From assembly GCA_030594025.1 (NCBI GenBank), contig JAUVFY010000020.1, forward strand, positions 1 through 12,828: 12,828 nt of DNA, in the 5' to 3' direction. Under the pieces are notes generated by a model, which made no database searches, was not told the DNA's origin, and saw only the letters and a program-made list of their open reading frames with translations. Made by a program: the position numbers and the translations under genes. The stretch is from Deltaproteobacteria bacterium (GTDB taxonomy: Bacteria > Desulfobacterota > GWC2-55-46 > JAUVFY01). This document shows positions 6,711-12,759 of this stretch, piece by piece (position 1 is the first letter of the stretch; each line of letters opens with the position of its first letter).

Positions 6711-8471
6711 TTACCGGAGCTCTGGTTTCTCTGTCAGGCTTTCCAGTTTCTCTTTGAGTCCGTCGTTTTCGGGGTTCAGCTCGAAGGCCCTCTTGTATGA
6801 TTCCATGGCCTTTTGCTTGAATCTTTTGCCCAGGTATGCATCCCCGAGGTGCTCGGCAACGACCGGGTCTTCGGGCAAGTACCGGACGGCCTTCTCCAGT
6901 TCAGCTATGGCCCTCTCGTATTCACCCTTCTTATAATATACCCATCCGAGGCTGTCTATTATATGGCCGCTTTCCGGCTCCAGAGAAAGTGCCCTCTTTA
7001 TGTACTGCTCGGCCTCATCGAGCCTTGTCCCCTTCTCGGCCAGCATATACCCTATGTAGTTCAAAGCGCTCGCGTGCTCGGGATCGAGCTCTATTACCAT
7101 GAGCATCTGGCTTAAGGTCTTGTCCTCTTCGTCAGCATCGTCGTATAGGACACCGAGCATGAAAAGGAGGCTCACATTTTCCGGGTCGAGCCTAAGCGCC
7201 TCCTCGACGGTCGCTATGGCCTCGCTGACCCTCTTTGAATCCCTGTAGACGGCGGCAAGGAGCCGGTAAAGTCCCGAATCACCGCCCTTAAGCTTGATGG
7301 CGTCCTTTATGGCCGTTATGGCTTCATCGTACTTTTTCTGCCTCTCGTATATAAATGCCAGGTGTATCCTGGCATCGACAAAGACGTTGTCATTTGCAGG
7401 TATCTTCTTAAACTCCTGTTCCGCCCTTTCGAAATCGCCCTTCTCCTCGTAAGCGGAGCCCAGGTAGTAACGTACCTTATACAGATCGGGGTTTGAAATG
7501 AGGATCTCTTCGAACTCCTCTATGGCTTCGTCGTACTTTTCGAGCTCGAAGTAGATGAGACCTATCCTTACCGATGCATCAAACCTTGTACTTTCGTCGG
7601 CCTTGAGTTCTTCGAAGTGGGCGAGTGCTTCATCGAACCTTTTCTGCTGGATTAAAAGGCTCCCTATCCGGTCCATCAAGCCGTCGTCGTGGGGCAGGTA
7701 CTCGAGTGCCTTGCGGTAGGTCTCTATGGCCTCGTCAATCTTTCCGTCCTGTTCATAGGCAAGGGCCAGTTCCGTAAATACCACCAGAAAATAGGGCCTT
7801 AGCTCCAGGGCCTCCCTGTAATACCGGGCGGCAGCGCCGTAATTCTGCCTGGCTGACTCTGCCTTGCCCATGTAATAATAGGCCTTGTAGGAATCCGGTT
7901 TTATGCTGAGAAGCCTCTCGAAAGCGCTGATGGCGTCGTCGTAGAGCTTTTTCCTTACGTAGAGTTTGCCGAGAAGTACATGGGCCTTCTCGCTGGTGGG
8001 TTCGAGCTCCAGGGCCTTCTCGTAGTGCTCTATGGCCTCACCGTCCCTTTTTAAAAGCGTGTAAAGTTCACCGAGGAAGATGTGTGCGGGAACGTATCCC
8101 GGGTCGACTTTGATCGCCTTGTAAAGGAGCTCAAGGGCGAGTTCTACGTCACCCTTCCTCAAATAGAGGTGTGCGAGATCGGCATATAGCAGGGGGGATT
8201 CGGGATCGGCCTCTATGGCAAGCTTGTAGTTCTTTATCGCTCCGTCTATATCACCGCTTTTCTGCTTTAACTGTGCTATGGTGAAATAATAGAGGGCGTC
8301 CGTCTCGGAGCTTTTCTGGGAGACCGAACTTATAATGAAAGGCCTCTTGGCCACATAGTGGTTGTCCCGTGTCGATGTTGATTTTACGGTGGTGGTACAG
8401 GCCGGTACTGTCGCGAATATGAAAAGGACTATTAACACCAGGCCATTCTGGATAAGCACTCTGTTCATCAT
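6711..8471 (-). CDS. TPR-repeat lipoprotein (15 tetratricopeptide repeats)
   Basis: Lipoprotein of about 586 aa. Residues 1-24 are a signal peptide ending in the lipobox VPAC, with Cys25 lipidated. After a Ser/Thr-rich linker, about 15 tandem 34-residue TPRs run from about 58 to 568, with the usual W/L-G-Y-A-F-A-P pattern, for example GDIDGAIKNYKLAIEADP and GEYERAIAELEKAVRYLP. One repeat is a 35-residue variant near 466-500 (ALNYIGYMLAEKGTRLDEAE). TPR superhelices are protein-docking scaffolds; the lipid anchor places this one on the periplasmic face of a membrane, probably the outer. Two ATGs are adjacent at 8471 and 8468. GGAGG lies 1 base from the first and 4 from the second, so the second is the likelier start. 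It is co-transcribed with the LolB-like gene, suggesting a role in envelope or lipoprotein biogenesis (inference). Confidence 0.88.
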   Translation of the reverse strand: MMNRVLIQNGLVLIVLFIFATVPACTTTVKSTSTRDNHYVAKRPFIISSVSQKSSETDALYYFTIAQLKQKSGDIDGAIKNYKLAIEADPESPLLYADLAHLYLRKGDVELALELLYKAIKVDPGYVPAHIFLGELYTLLKRDGEAIEHYEKALELEPTSEKAHVLLGKLYVRKKLYDDAISAFERLLSIKPDSYKAYYYMGKAESARQNYGAAARYYREALELRPYFLVVFTELALAYEQDGKIDEAIETYRKALEYLPHDDGLMDRIGSLLIQQKRFDEALAHFEELKADESTRFDASVRIGLIYFELEKYDEAIEEFEEILISNPDLYKVRYYLGSAYEEKGDFERAEQEFKKIPANDNVFVDARIHLAFIYERQKKYDEAITAIKDAIKLKGGDSGLYRLLAAVYRDSKRVSEAIATVEEALRLDPENVSLLFMLGVLYDDADEEDKTLSQMLMVIELDPEHASALNYIGYMLAEKGTRLDEAEQYIKRALSLEPESGHIIDSLGWVYYKKGEYERAIAELEKAVRYLPEDPVVAEHLGDAYLGKRFKQKAMESYKRAFELNPENDGLKEKLESLTEKPELR

Positions 8472-8529
8472 ACCTCCGATAGATTACGGGTAAAAAGCGA
8501 GATAAGAGGTTCTAACGTAAGCTACAAAA

Positions 8530-8558
8530 ATTTTAACACTTTTTCGGCCGATAGTCAA
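8530..8558 (-). promoter_or_regulatory. Sigma70-type promoter of the TPR/LolB-like unit
   Basis: Minus-strand TTGACT (8558-8553), exactly 17 bases, then TAAAAT (8535-8530). Both boxes differ from consensus by one base. The predicted start is near 8523, with a leader of about 55 bases ending in GGAGGT just before the start codon. It is divergent to the promoter at 8672-8700. Confidence 0.7.
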
Positions 8559-8569
8559 TTGAAAGACTG

Positions 8570-8587
8570 CCGGGTTTAGGGACCCGG
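8570..8587. repeat. Perfect inverted repeat CCGGGT-N6-ACCCGG
   Basis: Six-base arms (8570-8575 and 8582-8587) around a 6-base centre, 12 bases upstream of the -35 box of the TPR-gene promoter. It could be an operator. No T-run follows on either strand. Confidence 0.6.
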
Positions 8588-8610
8588 AAATCGGCAAATC
8601 CGGCCGCTCT

Positions 8611-8646
8611 GGGGGGCGTGTATTGCGGGCTCGCAAAACGCCCCCC
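8611..8646. repeat. Long two-part hairpin in the divergent intergenic region
   Basis: GGGGGGCGT (8611-8619) pairs perfectly with ACGCCCCCC (8638-8646). Inside it TTGCG (8623-8627) pairs with CGCAA (8632-8636) around the tetraloop GGCT. The two stems are separated by a 3-versus-1 internal loop, so 28 of 36 bases are paired. No T-run follows on either strand, so it is not an intrinsic terminator. It lies between two divergent promoters and would not be in either predicted transcript. It may be a regulatory site, a REP-like element or the relic of one. Confidence 0.65.
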
Positions 8647-8650
8647 CGGT

Positions 8651-8660
8651 CGGTTAACCG
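8651..8660. promoter_or_regulatory. Palindrome CGGTTAACCG upstream of the -35 box
   Basis: Perfect 10-base palindrome, 11 bases before the TTGACA of the plus-strand promoter. Its position suits an activator or repressor site; no regulator is known from the window. Confidence 0.35.
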
Positions 8661-8671
8661 CCACATTTGTC

Positions 8672-8700
8672 TTGACACGTAGGTCCGATCCGGACAATAT
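8672..8700 (+). promoter_or_regulatory. Promoter placing transcription start at the gene's GTG
   Basis: TTGACA (8672-8677), a 17-base spacer, and CAATAT (8695-8700). A transcript would begin around 8707, next to the GTG start at 8708. The spacer and first -10 base hold an inverted repeat, GTCCG-ATC-CGGAC (8683-8695), a plausible operator. The -35 is perfect; the -10 matches at only three positions. Confidence 0.5.
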
Positions 8701-8707
8701 ATATGGC

Positions 8708-8992
8708 GTGAAAGACGAAGCGCTTTTGAACATTCTCGAAGAGACCGCTCAAAGGCTCTCCATAAAGCTCGACTACGACGATCTACGCAGGGGGGAGGTG
8801 AACACCCCGGGGGGGGCCTTCGTTCTAAAGGGCAAAAAACACATACTCATCCACAGAAACCTCTCAATAAAGGAGAAGGTCGATGTCCTGGTTGAGATAC
8901 TCGCGGGCATGGATACCGAAGGGGTGCATATCCCGCCCGAGGCGAGAGAAAGGATCGAGGAGGCAAGAAGGGTGAACGAAGGCCGGAGTTAG
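8708..8992 (+). CDS. Unrecognised small protein (94 aa), possibly leaderless
   Basis: I do not recognise this protein with a named family. It is soluble, without signal peptide or membrane segment, and charged. The N-terminal half has an amphipathic helix (KDEALLNILEETAQRL), then KLDYDDLRRGEVNTPGGAFVLKGKKHILIHRNLSIKEK, which looks like a short beta-hairpin followed by a helix. It then has an IPPEARERIEEARR ending. The pattern of hydrophobics and its codon use resemble its neighbours, so it looks like a real gene. The open frame extends up to 8618, but the upstream part would translate through the hairpin and promoter and is Pro/Arg-rich. The GTG at 8708 starts the well-formed part. No Shine-Dalgarno precedes it and a promoter ends 8 bases upstream, suggesting a leaderless message. 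It is divergent to the TPR lipoprotein gene. Confidence 0.7.
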   Translation: MKDEALLNILEETAQRLSIKLDYDDLRRGEVNTPGGAFVLKGKKHILIHRNLSIKEKVDVLVEILAGMDTEGVHIPPEARERIEEARRVNEGRS

Positions 8993-9010
8993 GGGCCATC
9001 TCCGATTTTT
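8984..9010 (+). terminator. Candidate intrinsic terminator of the 94-aa gene
   Basis: CGGAG (8984-8988) pairs with CTCCG (9000-9004) around an 11-base loop, then A and TTTTT (9006-9010). The short stem overlaps the stop codon. Modest, but the T-run is in the right place. Confidence 0.4.
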
Positions 9011-9095
9011 CTACTCTTTTAGAACTATTCACCTTCAGAGCTCCCTCTGCACATTTGAACCCTTCCCGCGAACAATTGTAACGCGTATAAAGTGG

Positions 9096-9124
9096 TTGAC
9101 AACTAACAAACCATGTTTTATATT
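9096..9124 (+). promoter_or_regulatory. Strong sigma70-type promoter of trxA
   Basis: Perfect TTGACA (9096-9101), 17-base A-rich spacer, then TATATT (9119-9124), one base off consensus. Start predicted near 9131, leader about 37 bases. Just upstream are the palindromes ACAATTGT (9072-9079) and ACGCGT (9081-9086), possible regulator contacts. Confidence 0.75.
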
Positions 9125-9167
9125 ATTTTTCATCTTAAGGTATTAAAGTTCAGGAGGGTTTTAACTG

Positions 9168-9494
9168 ATGTCAGAGAACATATTAGACGTTTCGGACTCG
9201 AACTTTGAGACAGTAATACTCAAATCCGAAAAGCCGGCCCTTGTGGATTTCTGGGCAAGCTGGTGCGCGCCTTGCAGGGCCGTAACCCCCATCCTTGAGG
9301 AGATGGCCGAGTCACTCGGCGAAAAGGTGCGCTTTGCGAAGATGAACGTCGATGAAAACCCCTCAACGCCCAGCAAATACGGGGTGAGAGGGATACCGAC
9401 CCTGATACTGTTTAAAAACGGGGCTGTGGTGGACCAGGTCGTGGGGGCGGTGCCTAAAACCCAGATACAGGAACTCATAGACAAGGGGATCTAA
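9168..9494 (+). CDS. trxA: Thioredoxin (WCAPC active site)
   Basis: Cytoplasmic thiol-disulfide reductant of 108 aa, the standard single-domain length. Seen: buried Asp27 in LVDFWA, active site WCAPC with Cys33 and Cys36, and the cis-proline loop GIPT (Pro77). The central residue is Ala where most thioredoxins have Gly (WCGPC); the WCAPC variant also occurs in genuine thioredoxins and should tune rather than abolish activity. No signal peptide, so cytoplasmic. The ATG at 9168 follows AGGAGG (9152-9157) by 10 bases. It has its own strong promoter and terminator, so it is a single-gene transcript. The ribonucleotide reductase two genes downstream is a natural client. Symbol trxA is given by family; other thioredoxins may exist in the genome. 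Confidence 0.95.
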   Translation: MSENILDVSDSNFETVILKSEKPALVDFWASWCAPCRAVTPILEEMAESLGEKVRFAKMNVDENPSTPSKYGVRGIPTLILFKNGAVVDQVVGAVPKTQIQELIDKGI

Positions 9495-9520
9495 GTCTAT
9501 CCGGCAGCGTTATTTATAAA

Positions 9521-9553
9521 GGGCGGACACCTTTCGGTGTCCGCCCTTTTTTT
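9521..9553 (+). terminator. Strong intrinsic terminator after trxA
   Basis: GGGCGGACACC (9521-9531) pairs perfectly with GGTGTCCGCCC (9536-9546) around the loop TTTC, followed by seven Ts (9547-9553). The 11-bp GC-rich stem with T-run is a textbook rho-independent terminator. Confidence 0.97.
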
Positions 9554-9571
9554 GTTCGAAGTAACCGGACG

Positions 9572-9600
9572 TTGCATATTCACCACAAGCCTGCTAAAAT
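9572..9600 (+). promoter_or_regulatory. Probable promoter of the nitroreductase gene
   Basis: TTGCAT (9572-9577), 17-base spacer, TAAAAT (9595-9600), just after the trxA terminator. The predicted start near 9607 leaves a leader of only about 10 bases before the ATG at 9617. It also argues against the in-frame TTG at 9572 being the start codon, since that TTG is part of the -35 box. Confidence 0.55.
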
Positions 9601-9616
9601 CTTCTCTGTCAAGGCC

Positions 9617-10132
9617 ATGGACGTTATGACCGCAATAAAGGACCGCAGGTCCGTAAGGGAGTTCAAGGGAAAAGAGATCGAACCAGAAAAGGTCGCGGCC
9701 CTTAAACAGGCCCTCATATGGGCCCCGAGTGCGGGGAACCTCCAGAGCCGCCGCTTTTACTTCGTAACGAGCGACGACATAAAAAGGAGGCTCGTCCATG
9801 CCGCCCTCGGCCAGAGCTTCATACACGACGCGCCGCTTGTCGTTGTGGGTTGTGCCGACACACGTATCGGCGCTCATTACGGTCAAAGGGGCGTAAGCCT
9901 CTACTGCATACAGGACCTCGCCTGCAGCATAGAAAACATGATGCTTGCGGCCACGAGCATGGGCCTGGGCACGGTCTGGGTCGGAGCGTTCCACGAAGAC
10001 GAGGCCGCAAGGATACTCAGTCTCCCCGAAAACCTGAAGCCCCAGGCCATCGTGCCCGTGGGATACCCGGATGAAAGCCCCGAGCCTCCGCCGAGGGTAA
10101 GCCTCGTTGAAGCCATAACAGAGGTCAGTTGA
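9617..10132 (+). CDS. Nitroreductase-family FMN-dependent oxidoreductase (171 aa)
   Basis: Small homodimeric flavoprotein family that uses NAD(P)H to reduce nitro-compounds, quinones or other acceptors; the true substrate cannot be told. FMN-contact motifs are visible in order: RRSVREF (10-16), APSAGNLQSRRF (36-47, the usual PSxxNxQPW region with Ser-Arg in place of Pro-Trp), ENMMLAATSMGLGTVWVG (106-123) and VPVGYP (146-151). 171 aa is at the short end of the family. The frame is open back to a TTG at 9572, but the ATG at 9617 gives the typical MDVMTAIKDRRSVR start and matches the promoter position. It lies 49 bases before nrdJ with no terminator between, so the two are probably co-transcribed. 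Confidence 0.93.
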   Translation: MDVMTAIKDRRSVREFKGKEIEPEKVAALKQALIWAPSAGNLQSRRFYFVTSDDIKRRLVHAALGQSFIHDAPLVVVGCADTRIGAHYGQRGVSLYCIQDLACSIENMMLAATSMGLGTVWVGAFHEDEAARILSLPENLKPQAIVPVGYPDESPEPPPRVSLVEAITEVS

Positions 10133-10181
10133 ACTTAACAGAGGATACCCCTGCCGCAGGGCACCATAATAGCTAAAAGGC

Positions 10182-11912
10182 ATGGAAATTAAACTCTCTC
10201 CCAACGCCATAACGGTACTCGAAAGGAGATACCTTAAGAAGGACGAAAAGGGTAACGTCGTAGAGACCCCGGAGGAGATGTTCCGCAGGGTGGCGAGGAA
10301 CATCGCCCGGGCGGAGGTGATATACAGAAAAGACGCGGACACCGGGGCGGTTGAAGAAAGATTCTTCGAGATGATGTCCGCTTTGGAGTTTCTGCCCAAC
10401 TCCCCCACCCTCATGAACGCCGACAGGAGGCTGCAGCAGCTTGCCGCCTGTTTCGTCCTGCCCGTTTACGACTCCCTCGATTCCATCTTCGAGTCCGTAA
10501 AGAACACGGCCATCATCCACCAGTCCGGCGGGGGCACGGGGTTTTCCTTCAGCCGCCTTAGGCCCTCCGACGACATCGTTGGCTCAACGGGCGGGGTCGC
10601 GAGCGGCCCCGTGTCCTTCATGCGCGTATTCAACGCTGCAACAGAGGCCATAAAACAGGGGGGCACGAGGAGGGGCGCGAACATGGGGGTCCTGAGGGTT
10701 GACCACCCGGACGTTGCAAGCTTCATAACCGCCAAGGAAGACCCGAGAGAGTTTGTAAACTTCAATATCTCGGTCGCCCTTACGGACCGGTTCATGGAGG
10801 CGCTGGAAAAGGGCATAGATTACGAGCTCATAAACCCCAGGACAGGTTCTGTTACGGGCAAAAAGAGCGCAAAGGAGGTCTTCGACCTTATCGTCGAGTG
10901 CGCATGGAAGAGCGGCGAGCCTGGAGTGCTCTTCATAGACAGGATAAACTCGAAGCAACCCACCCCGAATGTCGGCCAGATAGAGGCCACCAACCCCTGC
11001 GGTGAGCAGCCGCTTCTGGCCTATGAGCCCTGCAACCTCGGGTCCATAAACCTCGGCAAGATGGTCAAAAAGGCCGACAACCGTTACGAGATAGATTACA
11101 AGAAACTGGACACTACCGTACGCCTGGGCGTGAGGTTCCTCGACAACGTTATAGACATGAACCACTACCCGGTGCCCGATATCGAGCGCATGGCAAAAGG
11201 TAACCGAAAGATAGGGCTCGGGGTGATGGGCTTCGCCGACCTTCTTGTGAGGCTCAGGATACCTTATGCGAGTGAAAAGAGCTTCAAAGTCGCAGAGGGG
11301 CTCATGCAGTTTATAAAGCAGAGCGCATGGGAGACCTCGAGGGAACTCGCCGATGAAAGAGGGCCCTTCCCGAACCTGGTCGGGAGTATATTCGACGAGC
11401 CAAAGCTCAGAGCGGTAAGGAATTCAACCACGACCACCGTCGCCCCCACGGGCACGCTGAGCATCATAGCCGGATGCTCCTCCGGCATAGAGCCATATTT
11501 TTCCTTGAGCTACACAAGACAGGTCCTCGAGGGCCTCGAGCTTCCTGAGCTCAACCCGCTCCTTATAGAGGTCTCAAGGGAGGAAGGATTTTACAGTACG
11601 GATCTCACGGACTATATATCAAAGGGGGGGCTTCTCAAGGACCGCGATGACGTGCCCGAGGAAATAAAAAAGATCTTCGTTACGGCCTTCGAGATAAACC
11701 CCGAAGACCACATAAGGATGCAGGCGGCCTTCCAGAAACACACGGATAACGCGGTCTCCAAGACGATAAACCTCCCTGCCGAGGCCACCGCGCAGGACGT
11801 AAAAAAGGCCTATCTCATGGCCTACAAGCTGGGGTGCAAGGGTGTGACAGTTTACAGGAGCGGCACAAGGCCCGGCCAGGTACTTACCTGCAACAATACC
11901 CTTTACTGCTAA
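10182..11912 (+). CDS. nrdJ: Class II (adenosylcobalamin-dependent) ribonucleotide reductase
   Basis: Converts ribonucleotides to deoxyribonucleotides using a radical generated from adenosylcobalamin, so it needs no oxygen and no separate radical subunit. At 576 aa it is the compact form without an N-terminal ATP-cone. Catalytic residues are visible: Cys90 (AACFVLP) and Cys284 (CNLGSINL) as the reducing disulfide pair, and Cys273 in NPCGE as the thiyl-radical site with Asn271 and Glu275. The 273-to-284 spacing of 11 matches known class II enzymes. SGGGTGFSFSRLRP (115-128) and APTGTLS (421-427) complete the barrel signatures. The tail LTCNNTLYC has Cys570 and Cys576, the likely shuttle pair re-reduced by thioredoxin. 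The ATG at 10182 has AAAAGG only 1 base upstream, a poor ribosome site. Class I cannot be wholly excluded from sequence alone, but the overall pattern is NrdJ. Confidence 0.93.
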   Translation: MEIKLSPNAITVLERRYLKKDEKGNVVETPEEMFRRVARNIARAEVIYRKDADTGAVEERFFEMMSALEFLPNSPTLMNADRRLQQLAACFVLPVYDSLDSIFESVKNTAIIHQSGGGTGFSFSRLRPSDDIVGSTGGVASGPVSFMRVFNAATEAIKQGGTRRGANMGVLRVDHPDVASFITAKEDPREFVNFNISVALTDRFMEALEKGIDYELINPRTGSVTGKKSAKEVFDLIVECAWKSGEPGVLFIDRINSKQPTPNVGQIEATNPCGEQPLLAYEPCNLGSINLGKMVKKADNRYEIDYKKLDTTVRLGVRFLDNVIDMNHYPVPDIERMAKGNRKIGLGVMGFADLLVRLRIPYASEKSFKVAEGLMQFIKQSAWETSRELADERGPFPNLVGSIFDEPKLRAVRNSTTTTVAPTGTLSIIAGCSSGIEPYFSLSYTRQVLEGLELPELNPLLIEVSREEGFYSTDLTDYISKGGLLKDRDDVPEEIKKIFVTAFEINPEDHIRMQAAFQKHTDNAVSKTINLPAEATAQDVKKAYLMAYKLGCKGVTVYRSGTRPGQVLTCNNTLYC

Positions 11913-11922
11913 AAAGGGTTTT
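11898..11922 (+). terminator. Weak candidate terminator after nrdJ
   Basis: ACCCTTT (11898-11904) pairs with AAAGGGT (11913-11919), followed by TTT. The stem is short and A/T-rich and the loop includes the stop codon, so termination may be partial. Confidence 0.35.
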
Positions 11923-11968
11923 ACTTGGGGGCCGAAATCTGTTAATAAGAAACCTGCCTTCTTGCATA

Positions 11969-11985
11969 TTTGTTGAATCAACAAA
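11969..11985. promoter_or_regulatory. 17-base palindrome upstream of rpe
   Basis: TTTGTTGAATCAACAAA is a perfect inverted repeat of 8-base arms around a single A, centred 28 bases before the rpe start. A one-base centre suits a dimeric DNA-binding protein better than an RNA hairpin. A weak TTGCAT (11962-11967) just upstream could be a -35 box overlapped by it. Confidence 0.4.
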
Positions 11986-12004
11986 AACTCATAAGGAATG
12001 AGAA

Positions 12005-12667
12005 ATGAAAAAGCTCGCACCATCCATACTGTCCGCAGACTTTACATGCCTCGCAAAGGAGATTAAGGCGGTAGAGGACGCCAAGGCCGACTACATACAC
12101 ATCGACATAATGGACGGACACTTCGTGCCGAACATAACCGTGGGGCCCTTCATCGTCGAGGCGGTAAGGAGAGTTACGAGGCTCCCCCTCGACGTGCACC
12201 TCATGATAGAAAGGCCCGAACAGTACATACCCGCATTCGCCAAGGCAGGAAGCGATATCATAACCGTACAGGTCGAGTCCACACCGCATCTGCACAGGGC
12301 CGTGCAGATGATAAGAGAAAACGGCGTCAGGGCGGGTGTGACGTGCAAGCCGTCCACCCCGCTCGATTTCCTCGAACACATAATAGACGACGTGGACCTG
12401 GTCCTTGTAATGTCCGTTAACCCCGGCTTCGGAGGCCAGGAGTTCATCCCGGCCTCCCTGGAAAAGGTCAAGGCGGTTAGGAAGATACTCGACTCCCGCC
12501 ACTCAAGCGCCGAACTCGAGATAGACGGCGGGATAAAGGTAGGCAACATCGGCGCGGCCTCGAAGGCCGGTGCGGACGTTTTCGTCTCCGGCTCCGCAAT
12601 ATTCGGAAGCGACGACTACAAAAAGACCATAAGGGCCATGAGACGGGAGCTCAGGGAGAAGCATTGA
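12005..12667 (+). CDS. rpe: Ribulose-phosphate 3-epimerase
   Basis: Interconverts D-ribulose 5-phosphate and D-xylulose 5-phosphate in the pentose phosphate (or Calvin) pathway. A TIM-barrel of 220 aa, normal length. Motifs: APSILSADF (5-13), HIDIMDGHFVPN (32-43), LDVHLMI (62-68), SVNPGFGGQ (137-145) and EIDGGI (172-177). Metal ligands His32, Asp34, His65 and Asp174 are all present; Asp34 and Asp174 are the acid/base pair. VSGSAIFGS (194-202) closes the phosphate site. One departure: the position that is usually His in IT(F/V)HxE is Gln88 (ITVQVE). The ATG at 12005 has AAGGA about 7 bases upstream. It follows nrdJ by 92 bases, which contain a weak terminator and a palindrome, so independent regulation is possible. 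Gene context does not say whether it serves carbon fixation or the pentose pathway. Confidence 0.97.
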   Translation: MKKLAPSILSADFTCLAKEIKAVEDAKADYIHIDIMDGHFVPNITVGPFIVEAVRRVTRLPLDVHLMIERPEQYIPAFAKAGSDIITVQVESTPHLHRAVQMIRENGVRAGVTCKPSTPLDFLEHIIDDVDLVLVMSVNPGFGGQEFIPASLEKVKAVRKILDSRHSSAELEIDGGIKVGNIGAASKAGADVFVSGSAIFGSDDYKKTIRAMRRELREKH

Positions 12668-12720
12668 CCCCCTTCGCCCCCTTCAAAGACTTTCACCTGT
12701 AATTCTTAAGTATCCTGGAT

Positions 12721-12752
12721 TGCCGGCTCCACGCCTTTTAAAACCACCGGCA
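12721..12752 (+). other. Inverted repeat before the udp start
   Basis: TGCCGG (12721-12726) and CCGGCA (12747-12752) can pair around a 20-base loop. The right arm touches the AGG that serves as ribosome site, so folding could limit translation of udp. Only a 6-bp stem; may be chance. Confidence 0.3.
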
Positions 12753-12759
12753 GGTGCAT

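Noticed and set aside
8618..8707. Upstream extension of the 94-aa gene to an ATG at 8618
   Set aside because: It would translate through the hairpin and the promoter, and the added residues are Pro/Arg-rich and unlike the rest of the protein.
8484..8733. Two small minus-strand open frames (64 and 66 codons) in the divergent intergenic region
   Set aside because: They cross the promoters and hairpins, lack ribosome sites and look like non-coding translation.
9067..9086. CGCG-AACAATTGTAA-CGCG as a single large operator before trxA
   Set aside because: The inner palindrome and the CGCG arms have centres half a base apart, so it is not one clean inverted repeat.
10133..10181. Cobalamin riboswitch or NrdR box ahead of nrdJ
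   Set aside because: The gap is only 49 bases, far too short for a cobalamin riboswitch, and no paired NrdR-type motif was seen.
9497..10414. 305-codon open frame on the minus strand across the nitroreductase and nrdJ starts
   Set aside because: It runs through the trxA terminator and opposite two certain genes, and has no recognisable protein pattern.
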